NCBI RefSeq assembly: GCF_900109195.1
Contig: NZ_FNZG01000009.1
Span: forward strand, 1 to 45,406
Direction of reading: 5' to 3'
Source: Pseudooceanicola nitratireducens
GTDB taxonomy: Bacteria; Pseudomonadota; Alphaproteobacteria; Rhodobacterales; Rhodobacteraceae
Length of the DNA stretch: 45,406 bases
This document shows positions 7,732 to 15,627 of this stretch, piece by piece. The notes beneath the pieces were generated by a model that made no database searches, was not told where the DNA came from, and saw only the letters and a list, made by a program, of their open reading frames with translations. Every line of letters begins with the position of its first letter. Within the stretch, counting starts at the first letter, position 1. Position numbers and translations under genes: made by a program.

Positions 7732-8430
7732 TCAGAGACCGGTGCTGCGCAGCACGACCGAGACGGTCCGCCAAAGCAGACGCAGGTCGGTGCCGAAGCT
7801 GACGTCGCGGTAGTATTCCGCATCGAACAGCGCGCGATCGGCAAAGGTCGACTGGTTGCGGTCCGAGACCTGCCAGGGACCGGTGATGCCCGGACGCAGC
7901 GCGTAATAGGCCTTGCCCGGATAAAGCGCGCGCTGGCACTCCATGAAGGGGCGCGGGCCGACCAGGCTCATGTCGCCCTTCAGCACGTTGACCAGCTGCG
8001 GCAGTTCATCCAGCGAAGACTTCCGCAGGAAGTTGCCGAAGCGGGTGATCCGGGGGTCATGGCGCAGTTTCTGGTGGCTGTCCCATTCGGCGCGGGCCGC
8101 GGGGTTGGCCGCCAGGTAGTCCTCGAGCCGCTGTTCGGCATTGGGCACCATGGTGCGGATCTTGTAGATATCGTAGACCCGACCGTTCCGGCCGATGCGG
8201 CGCTGGCGGTAGATCGGGGAATGTCCGTCGAGCGAGGCCAGCACCAGGATGATCGCCATCAGCGGGATCAGGACGGGTGCAGTCAGGATGAGGGCGGCGG
8301 AAACAACGAAAATGTCGATCCCGCGCTTCAGGCGATCCGCATAAATACGGCGGCTTACCTTGTGATCCTTGCGCAGAAGGCTTCGCGGAAGCGGCTCGGC
8401 AACAGGCGTTTCACGCAGTTGAAAGGTCAT
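7732..8430 (-). CDS. Initiating sugar-phosphate transferase (bacterial sugar transferase family)
   Basis: A 232-residue membrane enzyme that should transfer a hexose-1-phosphate from a nucleotide sugar to undecaprenyl phosphate, the first step of repeat-unit assembly. It has one membrane segment (about residues 39-65). The cytoplasmic catalytic domain follows with the family signatures KIRTM, RRIG, SSLDELPQLVNVLKGDMSLVG and GPRPFMEC, then PGITGPWQVSDR. It is the short ExoY/WbaP-C-like form without the extra N-terminal membrane domain of PssZ/WcaJ. It is the first gene on the minus side of the divergent region 8431-9119, opposite the ATPase/Wzz operon, and precedes prsT. The sugar cannot be read from sequence. 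Confidence 0.92.
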   Translation of the reverse strand: MTFQLRETPVAEPLPRSLLRKDHKVSRRIYADRLKRGIDIFVVSAALILTAPVLIPLMAIILVLASLDGHSPIYRQRRIGRNGRVYDIYKIRTMVPNAEQRLEDYLAANPAARAEWDSHQKLRHDPRITRFGNFLRKSSLDELPQLVNVLKGDMSLVGPRPFMECQRALYPGKAYYALRPGITGPWQVSDRNQSTFADRALFDAEYYRDVSFGTDLRLLWRTVSVVLRSTGL

Positions 8431-8610
8431 AGATCAAAGATCCGTTCGTCTAAATATGGGTGCACGTCTAAAGGCCTGGTGGAACTCTGGCAACTGGGTT
8501 CCGGCGGTGTCTGCCGTGCTCTTGGTATCAAAAGTATGGGGTGCTCTGGCTGCAAGTAAACTAAATCTTTTGAGCTGAAAAAAGGCAAAAAATGTTATCC
8601 GCTTGTAATG

Positions 8611-8626
8611 TATGGGAAAAACCATA
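8611..8626. promoter_or_regulatory. Dyad TATGG-N6-CCATA, possible operator
   Basis: TATGG and CCATA are separated by GAAAAA, about 180 bases upstream of the sugar transferase. A very similar dyad, TATTGG-GTAAAA-CCAATA, sits at 30587-30604 upstream of the RTX gene. The likeness in arms and A-rich spacer suggests a shared regulator, but this is inference from two sites only. Confidence 0.35.
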
Positions 8627-8675
8627 GGCGAGATCATGCCGCAACGCGGCATTTGCCTAGAATCGGGCAGTTTTG

Positions 8676-8713
8676 CTGGAACAATCGGCAGATGGGCTTC
8701 GTGATTGTTCCAG
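8676..8713. promoter_or_regulatory. 11-bp perfect inverted repeat, possible operator
   Basis: CTGGAACAATC (8676-8686) and GATTGTTCCAG (8703-8713) are perfect inverted arms with a 16-base spacer. The arms are centred 27 bases apart, in the middle of the divergent EPS region. There is no T-run, and position and symmetry fit a transcription-factor site better than a terminator. The regulator is unknown. Confidence 0.5.
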
Positions 8714-9119
8714 AGGCGTGAACCAAATGTGACGCGAGCATGGCAAAATGCCCCCGTGCGGTCATAGAATCGGCGCAACCAAGCGTCAGTTTGCCGCCAG
8801 CCCAAGGTCCCGGCGAAGGACCCGGCGCAGATCCGGTGCCGGCCTGGTCCTGGCAGGTTGGGGATTGGGCAGATTGAGAGGCGGTCAGGACCAGTCCTGC
8901 CCCGCAAGAGAGATTGTTTCGGCTTTTGCCCGCGCAGAATGCGGCAGAGGTCACAACTTTGCAGGAGGGCGGTCCTTTCCATGCTGCAGGCTTTAACTGC
9001 CCCCCGGGCATCCCTATACAGTTGCCAACCCGAAGGGCCTTGGTGCCGCCTGTTGCGCGCGCCGGGGGCCAACAATATCGGGCCCGAGTATTCGAGCAGG
9101 TATTTGAGCAGCGAGATCC

Positions 9120-9977
9120 ATGTCGTCTGAAACCCTTTATGCAGACTTTTTCGGGCTGAACGAACGACCGTTCACCCTGCTGCCGGACCCCAGTTTCCTT
9201 TATTGGTCCAGCCAGCATGTCCGTGCCTTTTCCGTTCTTGAATTTGGCGTGCTGTCGCGCGCGCCCATCACGCTGATCACCGGCGAGGTCGGCGCCGGCA
9301 AGACCACGCTGGTGCAGCATCTGCTCAGCCGGCTTGATGTGGATCTGACCGTGGGGCTGATCTCGAACGCCCAGGGCGGCCGGGGTGAGCTGCTGCAATG
9401 GGTGCTCAATGCCTTTTCGATCGACCTGCCCAATGGCCAGGTCGATTACGTGCGCATGTTCCAGACGTTCCAGGATTTCCTGGTCAGCGAATACGCCGAG
9501 GGCCGGCGCGTGGTGCTGATCATCGACGAGGCGCAGAACCTGTCCGTCGAGGGCCTGGAAGAGATCCGCATGCTGACCAACGTCAATGCCAACAAGGACC
9601 ACCTGATCCAGCTGATCCTGGTCGGCCAGCCCGAATTGCGCGACATCGTGCGCAAGCCTGAAATGCGCCAGCTGGCGCAGCGGGTCTCGGCCAGTTTCCA
9701 CCTCAAGGAAATGGATGCCGAAACCGTGTCTGCCTATATTTCGCACCGTTTGACCAAGGCGGGCGGCACGGGCAACGAATTCACCCCCGAGGCCATGCGC
9801 ATCGTGTATGAACAGACCCGTGGCGTGCCGCGCCTGGTCAACCAGTTCTGCGAATTCGCGATGATCTATGCCTGGAGCAGCGAACAAAAACGCGTCACCG
9901 AAGAGCTTGTCCGCCAGGTGCTGGACGACGGTCTTTTCTTCAGCGCGACCCCTGTTGAAAGCGAGGAACAGGTCTGA
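9120..9977 (+). CDS. ExeA-like AAA ATPase of the PEP-CTERM/EPS locus
   Basis: A 285-residue ATPase. The N-terminal FFGLNERPFTLLPDPSFLYWS is the hallmark of the ExeA-like group that includes the secretion-ATPase subfamily found at PEP-CTERM/EPS loci. Walker A is GEVGAGKTT (residues 55-63, Lys61) and Walker B is VVLIIDEAQ (131-139). The C-terminal part keeps the arginine-rich sensor segment GVPRLVNQFCEFAM. There is no membrane segment or peptidoglycan-binding domain, so it should be cytoplasmic. It is the first gene of the long plus-strand operon, and its TGA shares a base with the ATG of the Wzz gene, a sign of coupled translation. The likely role is to power or regulate assembly of the Wzz/export complex; the exact job of this family is not established. 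Confidence 0.88.
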   Translation: MSSETLYADFFGLNERPFTLLPDPSFLYWSSQHVRAFSVLEFGVLSRAPITLITGEVGAGKTTLVQHLLSRLDVDLTVGLISNAQGGRGELLQWVLNAFSIDLPNGQVDYVRMFQTFQDFLVSEYAEGRRVVLIIDEAQNLSVEGLEEIRMLTNVNANKDHLIQLILVGQPELRDIVRKPEMRQLAQRVSASFHLKEMDAETVSAYISHRLTKAGGTGNEFTPEAMRIVYEQTRGVPRLVNQFCEFAMIYAWSSEQKRVTEELVRQVLDDGLFFSATPVESEEQV

Positions 9978-11539
9978 TGTCGAATATCCGCTACTATATT
10001 TCCATCTTTGCCCGGCGGATGCCCTGGTTCCTGATCGTGGCCGGCCTGATCTCGGGTTTTGCGGTGGCGGTGGCGATCACCCTGCCCCCGGCCTATGTCT
10101 CCTCGACCCGGCTGCTGGTGGAAAGCTCGCAGATCCCCGGTCAGCTGGCCGCGCCCACGGTCGAGCTGTCGGGCGAGGAACGGCTGCAGATCTTCGAGAC
10201 CCAGCTGCTGACCCGCGCCAACATGCTGGAAATCGCCCGCGAACTGGATGTGCTGCCCGATCAGCGCAACCTCAGCCCCGATGAAATCGTTGCCGGCATG
10301 CGCTCGCGCACCTCGATCCGCAACCAGGCGGGCCGCAACCGGGCCACGCTGATGACCATCAGTTTTGAAAGCGAGGACCCCCGCAAGGCGGCTGCGGTGC
10401 TGAATGAATACCTGACGCGGGTGCTGAACCTCGACACTGAATACCGCACCGGCCGCGCCACCCAGACCCAGCAGTTCTTCGAACAGGAAGTGCAGCGCCT
10501 GGGCGAGCAGCTGGACCAGCAAAGCGGCGAGATCCTGCGCTTCAAGACCGAACATGCCGACGCCCTGCCCGATGCCCAGGACTTCCGCCGCAACCGCCAG
10601 ACGGCGCTGCAGGAACGCCTGGTCCAGACCGAGCGTGACATCTCGGAGCTGGAAGACCAGAAACAGCGGTTGGAACAGGTCTTCGTGGCCACAGGCCAGG
10701 TCCAGGCGGGCGAAGTGGGGGCCAATCGCAGCCCCGACCAGGTTGCCCTGGACGAAGCCCGCACCCAGCTGCGCGAGGCGCTGCTGATCTATTCCGAGAC
10801 CAACCCCCGGGTGAAGATGCTGCAGGCGCGTGTCGACCAGCTGGCGCTGGTGGTGGCCGAAGCCCAGGTCGAGGCCGAGGGCAGCGGCACCCGCGACGCC
10901 ACGGTGCCGGTGAACCCGGCGCAGACGCTTTATGAACTTCAGGTGGCCGAGCTGGACAGCAAGCTGGCCTCGCTCACCGATCAGAAACAGCGCACCGAGG
11001 TCGAGCTGGACAAGCTCGAGGATGCGATCGCCCGGACCTCGGCCAATGCCATCGCGCTTGAAGCGCTGGAGCGTGACTACACCAACATCCAGGACCAGTA
11101 TAACCAGGCCTCGGCCCGGCTTGCGACCGCCTCGACCGGGGAACGGATCGAGCTTCTGTCGCGCGGCCAGCGAGTCACGGTGGTGGAACAGCCCTCGGTG
11201 CCGACCGAACCGACCAAGCCCAACCGCCTGAAGCTGGGCGCGGCCGGTGTCGGTGCGGGGATCCTGGCGGGGGCGGCGCTGATCGCCCTGCTGGAAATGC
11301 TCAACACCTCGGCCCGCCGTCCGATCGACCTGGTCAACGGGCTGGGCATCACGCCGCTGGCCACCGTGCCCTACCTGCGCACCCGGCGCGAAAAGTTCCG
11401 CCGCCGGGCCAGCCTGATCGCGGTGATCCTGGTGATCGGCGCGGCGATCCCCGCCTCGATCTACGCGGTGCACACCTATTACCAGCCCCTCGACCTGATC
11501 GCGGATCGCATCATGAACAAGCTGGGCGTGCGCGGCTGA
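9977..11539 (+). CDS. Wzz-type polysaccharide chain-length determinant
   Basis: A 520-residue inner-membrane protein of the polysaccharide co-polymerase class. A first membrane helix lies at about residues 17-37, followed by the Wzz domain with PPAYVSSTRLLVES. A long periplasmic alpha-helical coiled-coil region (about 150-390, many Glu/Gln/Leu) comes next. The proline-rich PTEPTKPNR motif then precedes a second membrane helix at about 418-438. A further hydrophobic stretch at about 478-498 is an extra segment beyond the usual two. There is no fused kinase domain; the partner kinase is the next gene. It overlaps the ATPase by one base. The role is to set chain length and to link polymerisation to the Wza-like exporter. 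Confidence 0.92.
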   Translation: MSNIRYYISIFARRMPWFLIVAGLISGFAVAVAITLPPAYVSSTRLLVESSQIPGQLAAPTVELSGEERLQIFETQLLTRANMLEIARELDVLPDQRNLSPDEIVAGMRSRTSIRNQAGRNRATLMTISFESEDPRKAAAVLNEYLTRVLNLDTEYRTGRATQTQQFFEQEVQRLGEQLDQQSGEILRFKTEHADALPDAQDFRRNRQTALQERLVQTERDISELEDQKQRLEQVFVATGQVQAGEVGANRSPDQVALDEARTQLREALLIYSETNPRVKMLQARVDQLALVVAEAQVEAEGSGTRDATVPVNPAQTLYELQVAELDSKLASLTDQKQRTEVELDKLEDAIARTSANAIALEALERDYTNIQDQYNQASARLATASTGERIELLSRGQRVTVVEQPSVPTEPTKPNRLKLGAAGVGAGILAGAALIALLEMLNTSARRPIDLVNGLGITPLATVPYLRTRREKFRRRASLIAVILVIGAAIPASIYAVHTYYQPLDLIADRIMNKLGVRG

Positions 11540-11570
11540 GGCCGCCCCCGGAGAGAAGGACCCAGAGACG

Positions 11571-12410
11571 ATGGAAAAGCTTCAGATCGCATTGGAAAAG
11601 GCCCGCGCCAGCCGGGCAGAGGCCGCCCTGGGGGAACGCGCCGCCAAGGCCGCGCCCGCCGCGACCCGCACAGCCCCCGCCGGCCGCGACGCGCTGGACG
11701 AGGCCTGGTCGGTCTTCCCCGCGCTCGACATCAACAAAAAACGCCTGGAGGCGCGCCGCCTTCTGGCCTTTGAAGGCGGGCCGGCCGCGGCGTCCTATGA
11801 CCTGCTGCGCACCAAGCTGATCCAGGCCGCCAGCCGCGAAAACTGGAAACGCATCGCGGTGGTGTCCCCCGGGGCCGGTGCCGGCAAGACCACGACCATG
11901 GCCAACCTGGCCGTGTCGCTGGCGCGCCAGCCCGACCTGCGCACCATCGCGCTGGATTTCGACCTGCGCCGCCCGGCGCTGCACCAGGTGCTGGGGCAAA
12001 GCCCGTCGCAGGGCATGGTCGACGTGATCTACAACCGGGTCGGCTTTGACCAGCATGGCCGCCGCCTGAACCGCAACCTGGTCTTCGGCATGAACGACCG
12101 CGCGGTGCGCAATTCCTCCGAGGTGCTGCAAAGCCACCAGACCGAGGAACTGCTGAGCGCGCTGGAGGAGACCTTCCAGCCCGATTACATGCTTTTCGAC
12201 ATGCCCCCGATGCTGGCCGCCGACGATGCCTATGGCTTCCTCACACACGTGGATGCGGCGCTGATCGTGGTCGAGGCCGAGAAGACCCCGATGGCCCAGG
12301 TCGACGTGGTCGAGCGCCAGATCTCCGAGGTCACGGGCGTGCTGGGCGTGGTTCTGAACAAGTGCAATTACACCGATGGCGTCTATGCCTCGGACTATGG
12401 ATATTATTGA
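11571..12410 (+). CDS. BY-kinase (CpsD/CapB-like tyrosine autokinase)
   Basis: A 279-residue cytoplasmic P-loop ATPase. Walker A is SPGAGAGKTTT (residues 99-109, Lys106), the second motif is TIALDFDLRRP (125-135), and Walker B is MLFDMPPML. The tail is a tyrosine cluster with Tyr267, 272, 276, 278 and 279, the autophosphorylation site of bacterial tyrosine kinases. Lacking membrane segments, it must act with the separate Wzz protein encoded 31 bases upstream. Cycles of tail phosphorylation control polymer length and export in this family. AGAAGGA lies upstream of the ATG. A GC-rich hairpin (12425-12441) follows, separating it from rfbC. Confidence 0.92.
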   Translation: MEKLQIALEKARASRAEAALGERAAKAAPAATRTAPAGRDALDEAWSVFPALDINKKRLEARRLLAFEGGPAAASYDLLRTKLIQAASRENWKRIAVVSPGAGAGKTTTMANLAVSLARQPDLRTIALDFDLRRPALHQVLGQSPSQGMVDVIYNRVGFDQHGRRLNRNLVFGMNDRAVRNSSEVLQSHQTEELLSALEETFQPDYMLFDMPPMLAADDAYGFLTHVDAALIVVEAEKTPMAQVDVVERQISEVTGVLGVVLNKCNYTDGVYASDYGYY

Positions 12411-12424
12411 GCTGACGGATCTGT

Positions 12425-12441
12425 CCGGGTCCCGGACCCGG
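12425..12441 (+). promoter_or_regulatory. Intercistronic GC hairpin between kinase gene and rfbC
   Basis: CCGGGTCC (12425-12432) and GGACCCGG (12434-12441) are perfect arms about one base apart, so the loop must open the inner pairs. There is no T-run after it; AAAGGAA for rfbC follows within ten bases. It could stabilise or attenuate the message between the kinase and rhamnose genes. Evidence is structural only. Confidence 0.4.
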
Positions 12442-12459
12442 GCCTGAAAGGAATTTGAG

Positions 12460-13029
12460 ATGCAGATCGACACCACCGCATTGGACGGTGTTTACGTGAT
12501 CACGCCGAAACGCTTCGGCGATGCGCGGGGCTTCTTCTCGGAAAGCTGGAACCGCAAGGCCCTGCTGGCCGAGGGCCTGGAGCTGCCCGAGTTCGTGCAG
12601 GACAACCATTCCATGTCGGCCCAGACCGGCACCATCCGGGGCCTGCACTTCCAGTCGCCCCCCCATGCCCAAGGCAAGCTGGTGCGCTGCGGCCGCGGCC
12701 GCCTGTTCGACGTGGCCGTGGACGTGCGCAGGGGCTCTCCCAGCTATGGCAAATGGATCGGAGAGGAGCTGTCCTTCGACAATGGCCGCCAGCTCTGGAT
12801 TCCGGCCGGTTTCCTGCATGGCTTCCTGACCTTGGAGCCGGATACCGAGATCATCTACAAATGCACCGACCATTACGCGCCTGCGTGTGACGGCGCGGTC
12901 AGATGGGACAGCTGCGGCGTGGACTGGCCGATTTCCCCTGAAACAGAGCCGCTTTTGTCGGAAAAAGACGCTGCCGCTCAGGTGCTGGCGGAGTTCGACA
13001 GCCCGTTTGTCTGGGGGGATGCGCAATGA
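12460..13029 (+). CDS. rfbC: dTDP-4-dehydrorhamnose 3,5-epimerase
   Basis: A 189-residue cupin-fold enzyme that epimerises C3 and C5 of dTDP-4-keto-6-deoxyglucose in dTDP-L-rhamnose synthesis. Family landmarks are present: [12 protein letters not shown] near residue 20, [16 protein letters not shown] with catalytic His63, [24 protein letters not shown] and the tyrosine segment [11 protein letters not shown]. Length is normal. AAAGGAA precedes the ATG at 12460. It shares an ATGA overlap with rfbB (13026). The full four-gene rhamnose set follows, so dTDP-rhamnose supply is complete within the window. Confidence 0.96.
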   Translation: MQIDTTALDGVYVITPKRFGDARGFFSESWNRKALLAEGLELPEFVQDNHSMSAQTGTIRGLHFQSPPHAQGKLVRCGRGRLFDVAVDVRRGSPSYGKWIGEELSFDNGRQLWIPAGFLHGFLTLEPDTEIIYKCTDHYAPACDGAVRWDSCGVDWPISPETEPLLSEKDAAAQVLAEFDSPFVWGDAQ

Positions 13030-14078
13030 AACTCCTCATCACCGGCGGGGCCGGGTTCATCGGGTCCGCCGTCGTGCGGCTGGCCATGGCGCGGGGGCAC
13101 GAGGTGGTGAACCTCGATGCGCTGACCTATGCCGCTTGTCTGGACAACGTGGCGAGCGTGGCGGATCAGCCGGGCTATGTCTTTGAACAGGCCGACATCC
13201 GCGATCTGCCCGCGCTGAAACGCATCTTTGCCGAACATCAGCCCGATGCGGTCATGCATCTGGCGGCGGAATCCCATGTGGACCGCTCGATCGACGGGCC
13301 GGGGGCCTTTATCGAAACCAACGTCATGGGCACCTACAATATGCTCGAGGCCGCGCGCGAGTATTGGATCGCGCAGGGCCGGCCCGAGGGCTTCCGATTC
13401 CACCATATCTCGACCGATGAGGTCTTCGGCTCTCTCCCCGCCGATCCGAGCGTGATGTTCACCGAAGACACCGCCTATGATCCGCGCTCGCCCTATTCGG
13501 CGTCCAAGGCGTCCTCGGATCACCTGGTCCGTGCCTGGCACGAGACCTACGGGCTTCCCGTGGTCCTGACCAATTGTTCCAACAATTACGGTCCCTTCCA
13601 CTTCCCCGAAAAGCTGATCCCCGTGGTCATCCTGAACGCGCTGGCCGGCAAGCCGCTGCCGATCTATGGCAAGGGCGAAAACATCCGCGACTGGCTTTAT
13701 GTCGAGGATCACGCCGACGCGCTGCTGCTGGTGGTCGAGAAGGGCGCGCTTGGCCGCAGCTACAATATCGGCGGCGAGAATGAGCGCACGAACCTCGACC
13801 TGGTCAAGACGCTCTGCGGGATCCTGGATGCGAAACGCCCCCGGGCGGATGGTAAGCCTTACGCCGAGCAGATCACCTTTGTCACCGACCGCCCCGGCCA
13901 TGACGCGCGCTATGCGATCGACCCGTCGCGCATCCGCGATGAACTGGGCTGGCGGCCTTCAGTGACGGTGGAAGAAGGGCTGGACCGGACGGTCCAGTGG
14001 TATCTTGAGAACGAAGACTGGTGGCGTGCGCTTCAGGAGCGTGACGGGGTTGGTGAACGGCTGGGGAAAAGCGCCTGA
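13026..14078 (+). CDS. rfbB: dTDP-glucose 4,6-dehydratase
   Basis: A 350-residue short-chain dehydrogenase/reductase enzyme, the second step of dTDP-rhamnose synthesis. The NAD-binding motif GGAGFIGS lies at residues 7-14. [12 protein letters not shown] and STDEVFGSL follow, and the catalytic pair is Tyr157/Lys161 in [22 protein letters not shown] and the terminal WYLENEDWW segment are typical of RfbB. It overlaps rfbC by four bases and its TGA shares a base with the next start, a sulfotransferase. Normally rfbB and rfbD neighbours are uninterrupted rhamnose genes; here the sulfotransferase has been accommodated without breaking the tight coupling. Confidence 0.97.
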   Translation: MKLLITGGAGFIGSAVVRLAMARGHEVVNLDALTYAACLDNVASVADQPGYVFEQADIRDLPALKRIFAEHQPDAVMHLAAESHVDRSIDGPGAFIETNVMGTYNMLEAAREYWIAQGRPEGFRFHHISTDEVFGSLPADPSVMFTEDTAYDPRSPYSASKASSDHLVRAWHETYGLPVVLTNCSNNYGPFHFPEKLIPVVILNALAGKPLPIYGKGENIRDWLYVEDHADALLLVVEKGALGRSYNIGGENERTNLDLVKTLCGILDAKRPRADGKPYAEQITFVTDRPGHDARYAIDPSRIRDELGWRPSVTVEEGLDRTVQWYLENEDWWRALQERDGVGERLGKSA

Positions 14079-14776
14079 TGCCCATCCTGAGAATTGAGGA
14101 AAAGCTTGTCTATTTCGCGCATGTGCCTAAATGCGCGGGAACTTCGGTCGAGGAATATGCAATTAAGCGCTTCGGTCCTATTGCTCTTCAAGATCGGCGC
14201 TTTTTCGACTTGTCTCCTGTGACCCGCTGGAGCCGAACGTCACCACAACACATTGACGCGGCTTCTTTGGAGCGACTGTTCCCCCGGGAATTTTTTGTCG
14301 ATGGTTTTACGATTGTACGACATCCGGTTCACCGTCTCATTAGTGCTTTCCGGCACGCGCAGCGCCATCGGGGTTTAACATGGGTCGGATTTCCGAAATT
14401 CATGGAAAGGCTTGAACGGGATAGAAATCAGGATCCATTCTGTTTTGACAACCATTTCAGACCAATGAGTGATCTGGTGCCTGATTGGACTACGACAGTT
14501 TTGAAGCTGGAAGATGGTGAAGCGCCGATCATTGCTTATTTTGATCGGTTGGCCGGCAATCAGGATGGGCCGCGGGCTTTACCTCATGCGCAAAAAGGCC
14601 ATGAAACGGTCGAACCGGCCAAGGGCCTACGTGGCTTCAAGCGCATGAAAGAGCGTCCATCGGTGCCTTTGCTTACGGAAGAATTGTGTCGTCGGATCCA
14701 TGCCGTCTACCGCGAGGATTACGAGCGTTTCGGCTATGGATGGGATGATATTTTACATGAAAAGACAGTGATATGA
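14078..14776 (+). CDS. Sulfotransferase inserted in the rhamnose operon
   Basis: A 232-residue PAPS-dependent sulfotransferase of the HNK-1/family-2 type. The 5'-phosphosulfate loop is HVPKCAGTSVEEYA (about residues 15-28) and the 3'-phosphate segment is TIVRHPVHRLISAFRH (about 78-93). The C-terminal ...EDYERFGYGW pattern is also usual. It sits between rfbB and rfbD, sharing one base with the former and four with the latter, so it is translated within the operon. By eye its GC content is near 50%, against about 65% on both sides, and its codon choice is clearly different, suggesting recent acquisition. It probably sulfates a sugar of the EPS; acceptor unknown. No PAPS-synthesis genes are in the window. 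Confidence 0.87.
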   Translation: MPILRIEEKLVYFAHVPKCAGTSVEEYAIKRFGPIALQDRRFFDLSPVTRWSRTSPQHIDAASLERLFPREFFVDGFTIVRHPVHRLISAFRHAQRHRGLTWVGFPKFMERLERDRNQDPFCFDNHFRPMSDLVPDWTTTVLKLEDGEAPIIAYFDRLAGNQDGPRALPHAQKGHETVEPAKGLRGFKRMKERPSVPLLTEELCRRIHAVYREDYERFGYGWDDILHEKTVI

Positions 14777-15627
14777 CCCTCCTCGTCTTCGGCAAAACCG
14801 GCCAGGTCGCCACCGAACTTGCCCGCCTTGCGCCTGATGCGATCTTCCTAGGCCGCGATCAGGCGGATCTGTCGGATCCGCAGGCCTGCGTGCAGGCGAT
14901 CCGCGCCCATGCGCCGAGCGCGGTGATCAATGCCGCCGCCTGGACCGCCGTCGACAAGGCCGAGGATCACGAGGCCGAGGCGCTGGTTATCAATGGCGAT
15001 ACGCCGACGGCGCTGGCCGTCGAATGCGCCGCGCGGGACATTCCCTTCGTGCATATCTCGACCGATTACGTCTTTGCGGGCGACGGAACGACCCCCTGGA
15101 CCCCCGAGGATGTGGTGAACCCGGCCAATGCCTATGGCCGCACGAAACTGGCCGGAGAGGATGGCATCCGCGCCGCCGGCGGGCGCTTTGCGATCCTGCG
15201 CACGTCGTGGGTGTTTTCCGCCCATGGGGCGAACTTCGTGAAGACCATGCTGCGTCTGTCCGAGACGCGCGATGCGCTGAGCATCGTCGGCGATCAGATC
15301 GGCGGCCCGACCCCTGCGGCGGATATCGCCGGGGCCTGCCTGCGGATTGCAGAAGTGCTGCAAAACAGACCCGAAACCAGCGGAACCTACCATTTTTCCG
15401 GGGCACCGGACGTCTCCTGGGCCGATTTCGCCCAGGCGATCTTTGATCAGGCTGGGCGGTCCGTCACCGTGACAGAAATCCCCACGGCCCAATACCCCAC
15501 CCCCGCCGCGCGACCGCTGAATTCCCGCATGGACTGCGGCGCGCTTCATGCGGCATTTGATATTGAAAGGCCCGACTGGGCCCGCGGCCTGCGCGCCGTC
15601 CTGACAGATCTGGGAGCATTGAAATGA
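14773..15627 (+). CDS. rfbD: dTDP-4-dehydrorhamnose reductase
   Basis: A 284-residue reductase for the last step of dTDP-L-rhamnose synthesis. The Rossmann motif GKTGQVATELA lies at the N-terminus. NAAAWTAVDKAEDHEAEALVIN, STDYVFAGDGTTPW and the catalytic Tyr121/Lys125 (YGRTKLAGE) are all in family order. RTSWVFSAHGANFVKTML and VGDQIGGPTPAADIA follow, and PLNSRMDC is near the end. It overlaps the preceding sulfotransferase by four bases (ATGA) and rfbA by four bases. Length and motifs are normal. Confidence is high. Confidence 0.97.
   Translation: MTLLVFGKTGQVATELARLAPDAIFLGRDQADLSDPQACVQAIRAHAPSAVINAAAWTAVDKAEDHEAEALVINGDTPTALAVECAARDIPFVHISTDYVFAGDGTTPWTPEDVVNPANAYGRTKLAGEDGIRAAGGRFAILRTSWVFSAHGANFVKTMLRLSETRDALSIVGDQIGGPTPAADIAGACLRIAEVLQNRPETSGTYHFSGAPDVSWADFAQAIFDQAGRSVTVTEIPTAQYPTPAARPLNSRMDCGALHAAFDIERPDWARGLRAVLTDLGALK

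Larger units (their letters stand above)
8431..9119. promoter_or_regulatory. Divergent regulatory region between the two main EPS operons
   Basis: These 689 bases separate the minus-strand sugar transferase from the plus-strand ATPase/Wzz/rfb operon, so both promoters should lie here. No credible gene is seen. The region holds the dyad TATGG-GAAAAA-CCATA (8611-8626), an 11-base perfect inverted repeat (8676-8686 with 8703-8713), and a 9-base one (8844-8852 with 8886-8894). The stretch 8540-8740 is AT-richer than the surroundings. Confidence 0.6.

Noticed and set aside
8634-9887. Long minus-strand frame overlapping the ATPase gene
   Set aside because: It is antisense to a clear ATPase with Walker motifs; its composition (many His, Gln, Asp, Gly) is typical of a shadow frame in GC-rich DNA.
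9866-11473. 535-codon minus-strand frame opposite the Wzz gene
   Set aside because: Antisense shadow of a well-supported gene; no motifs.
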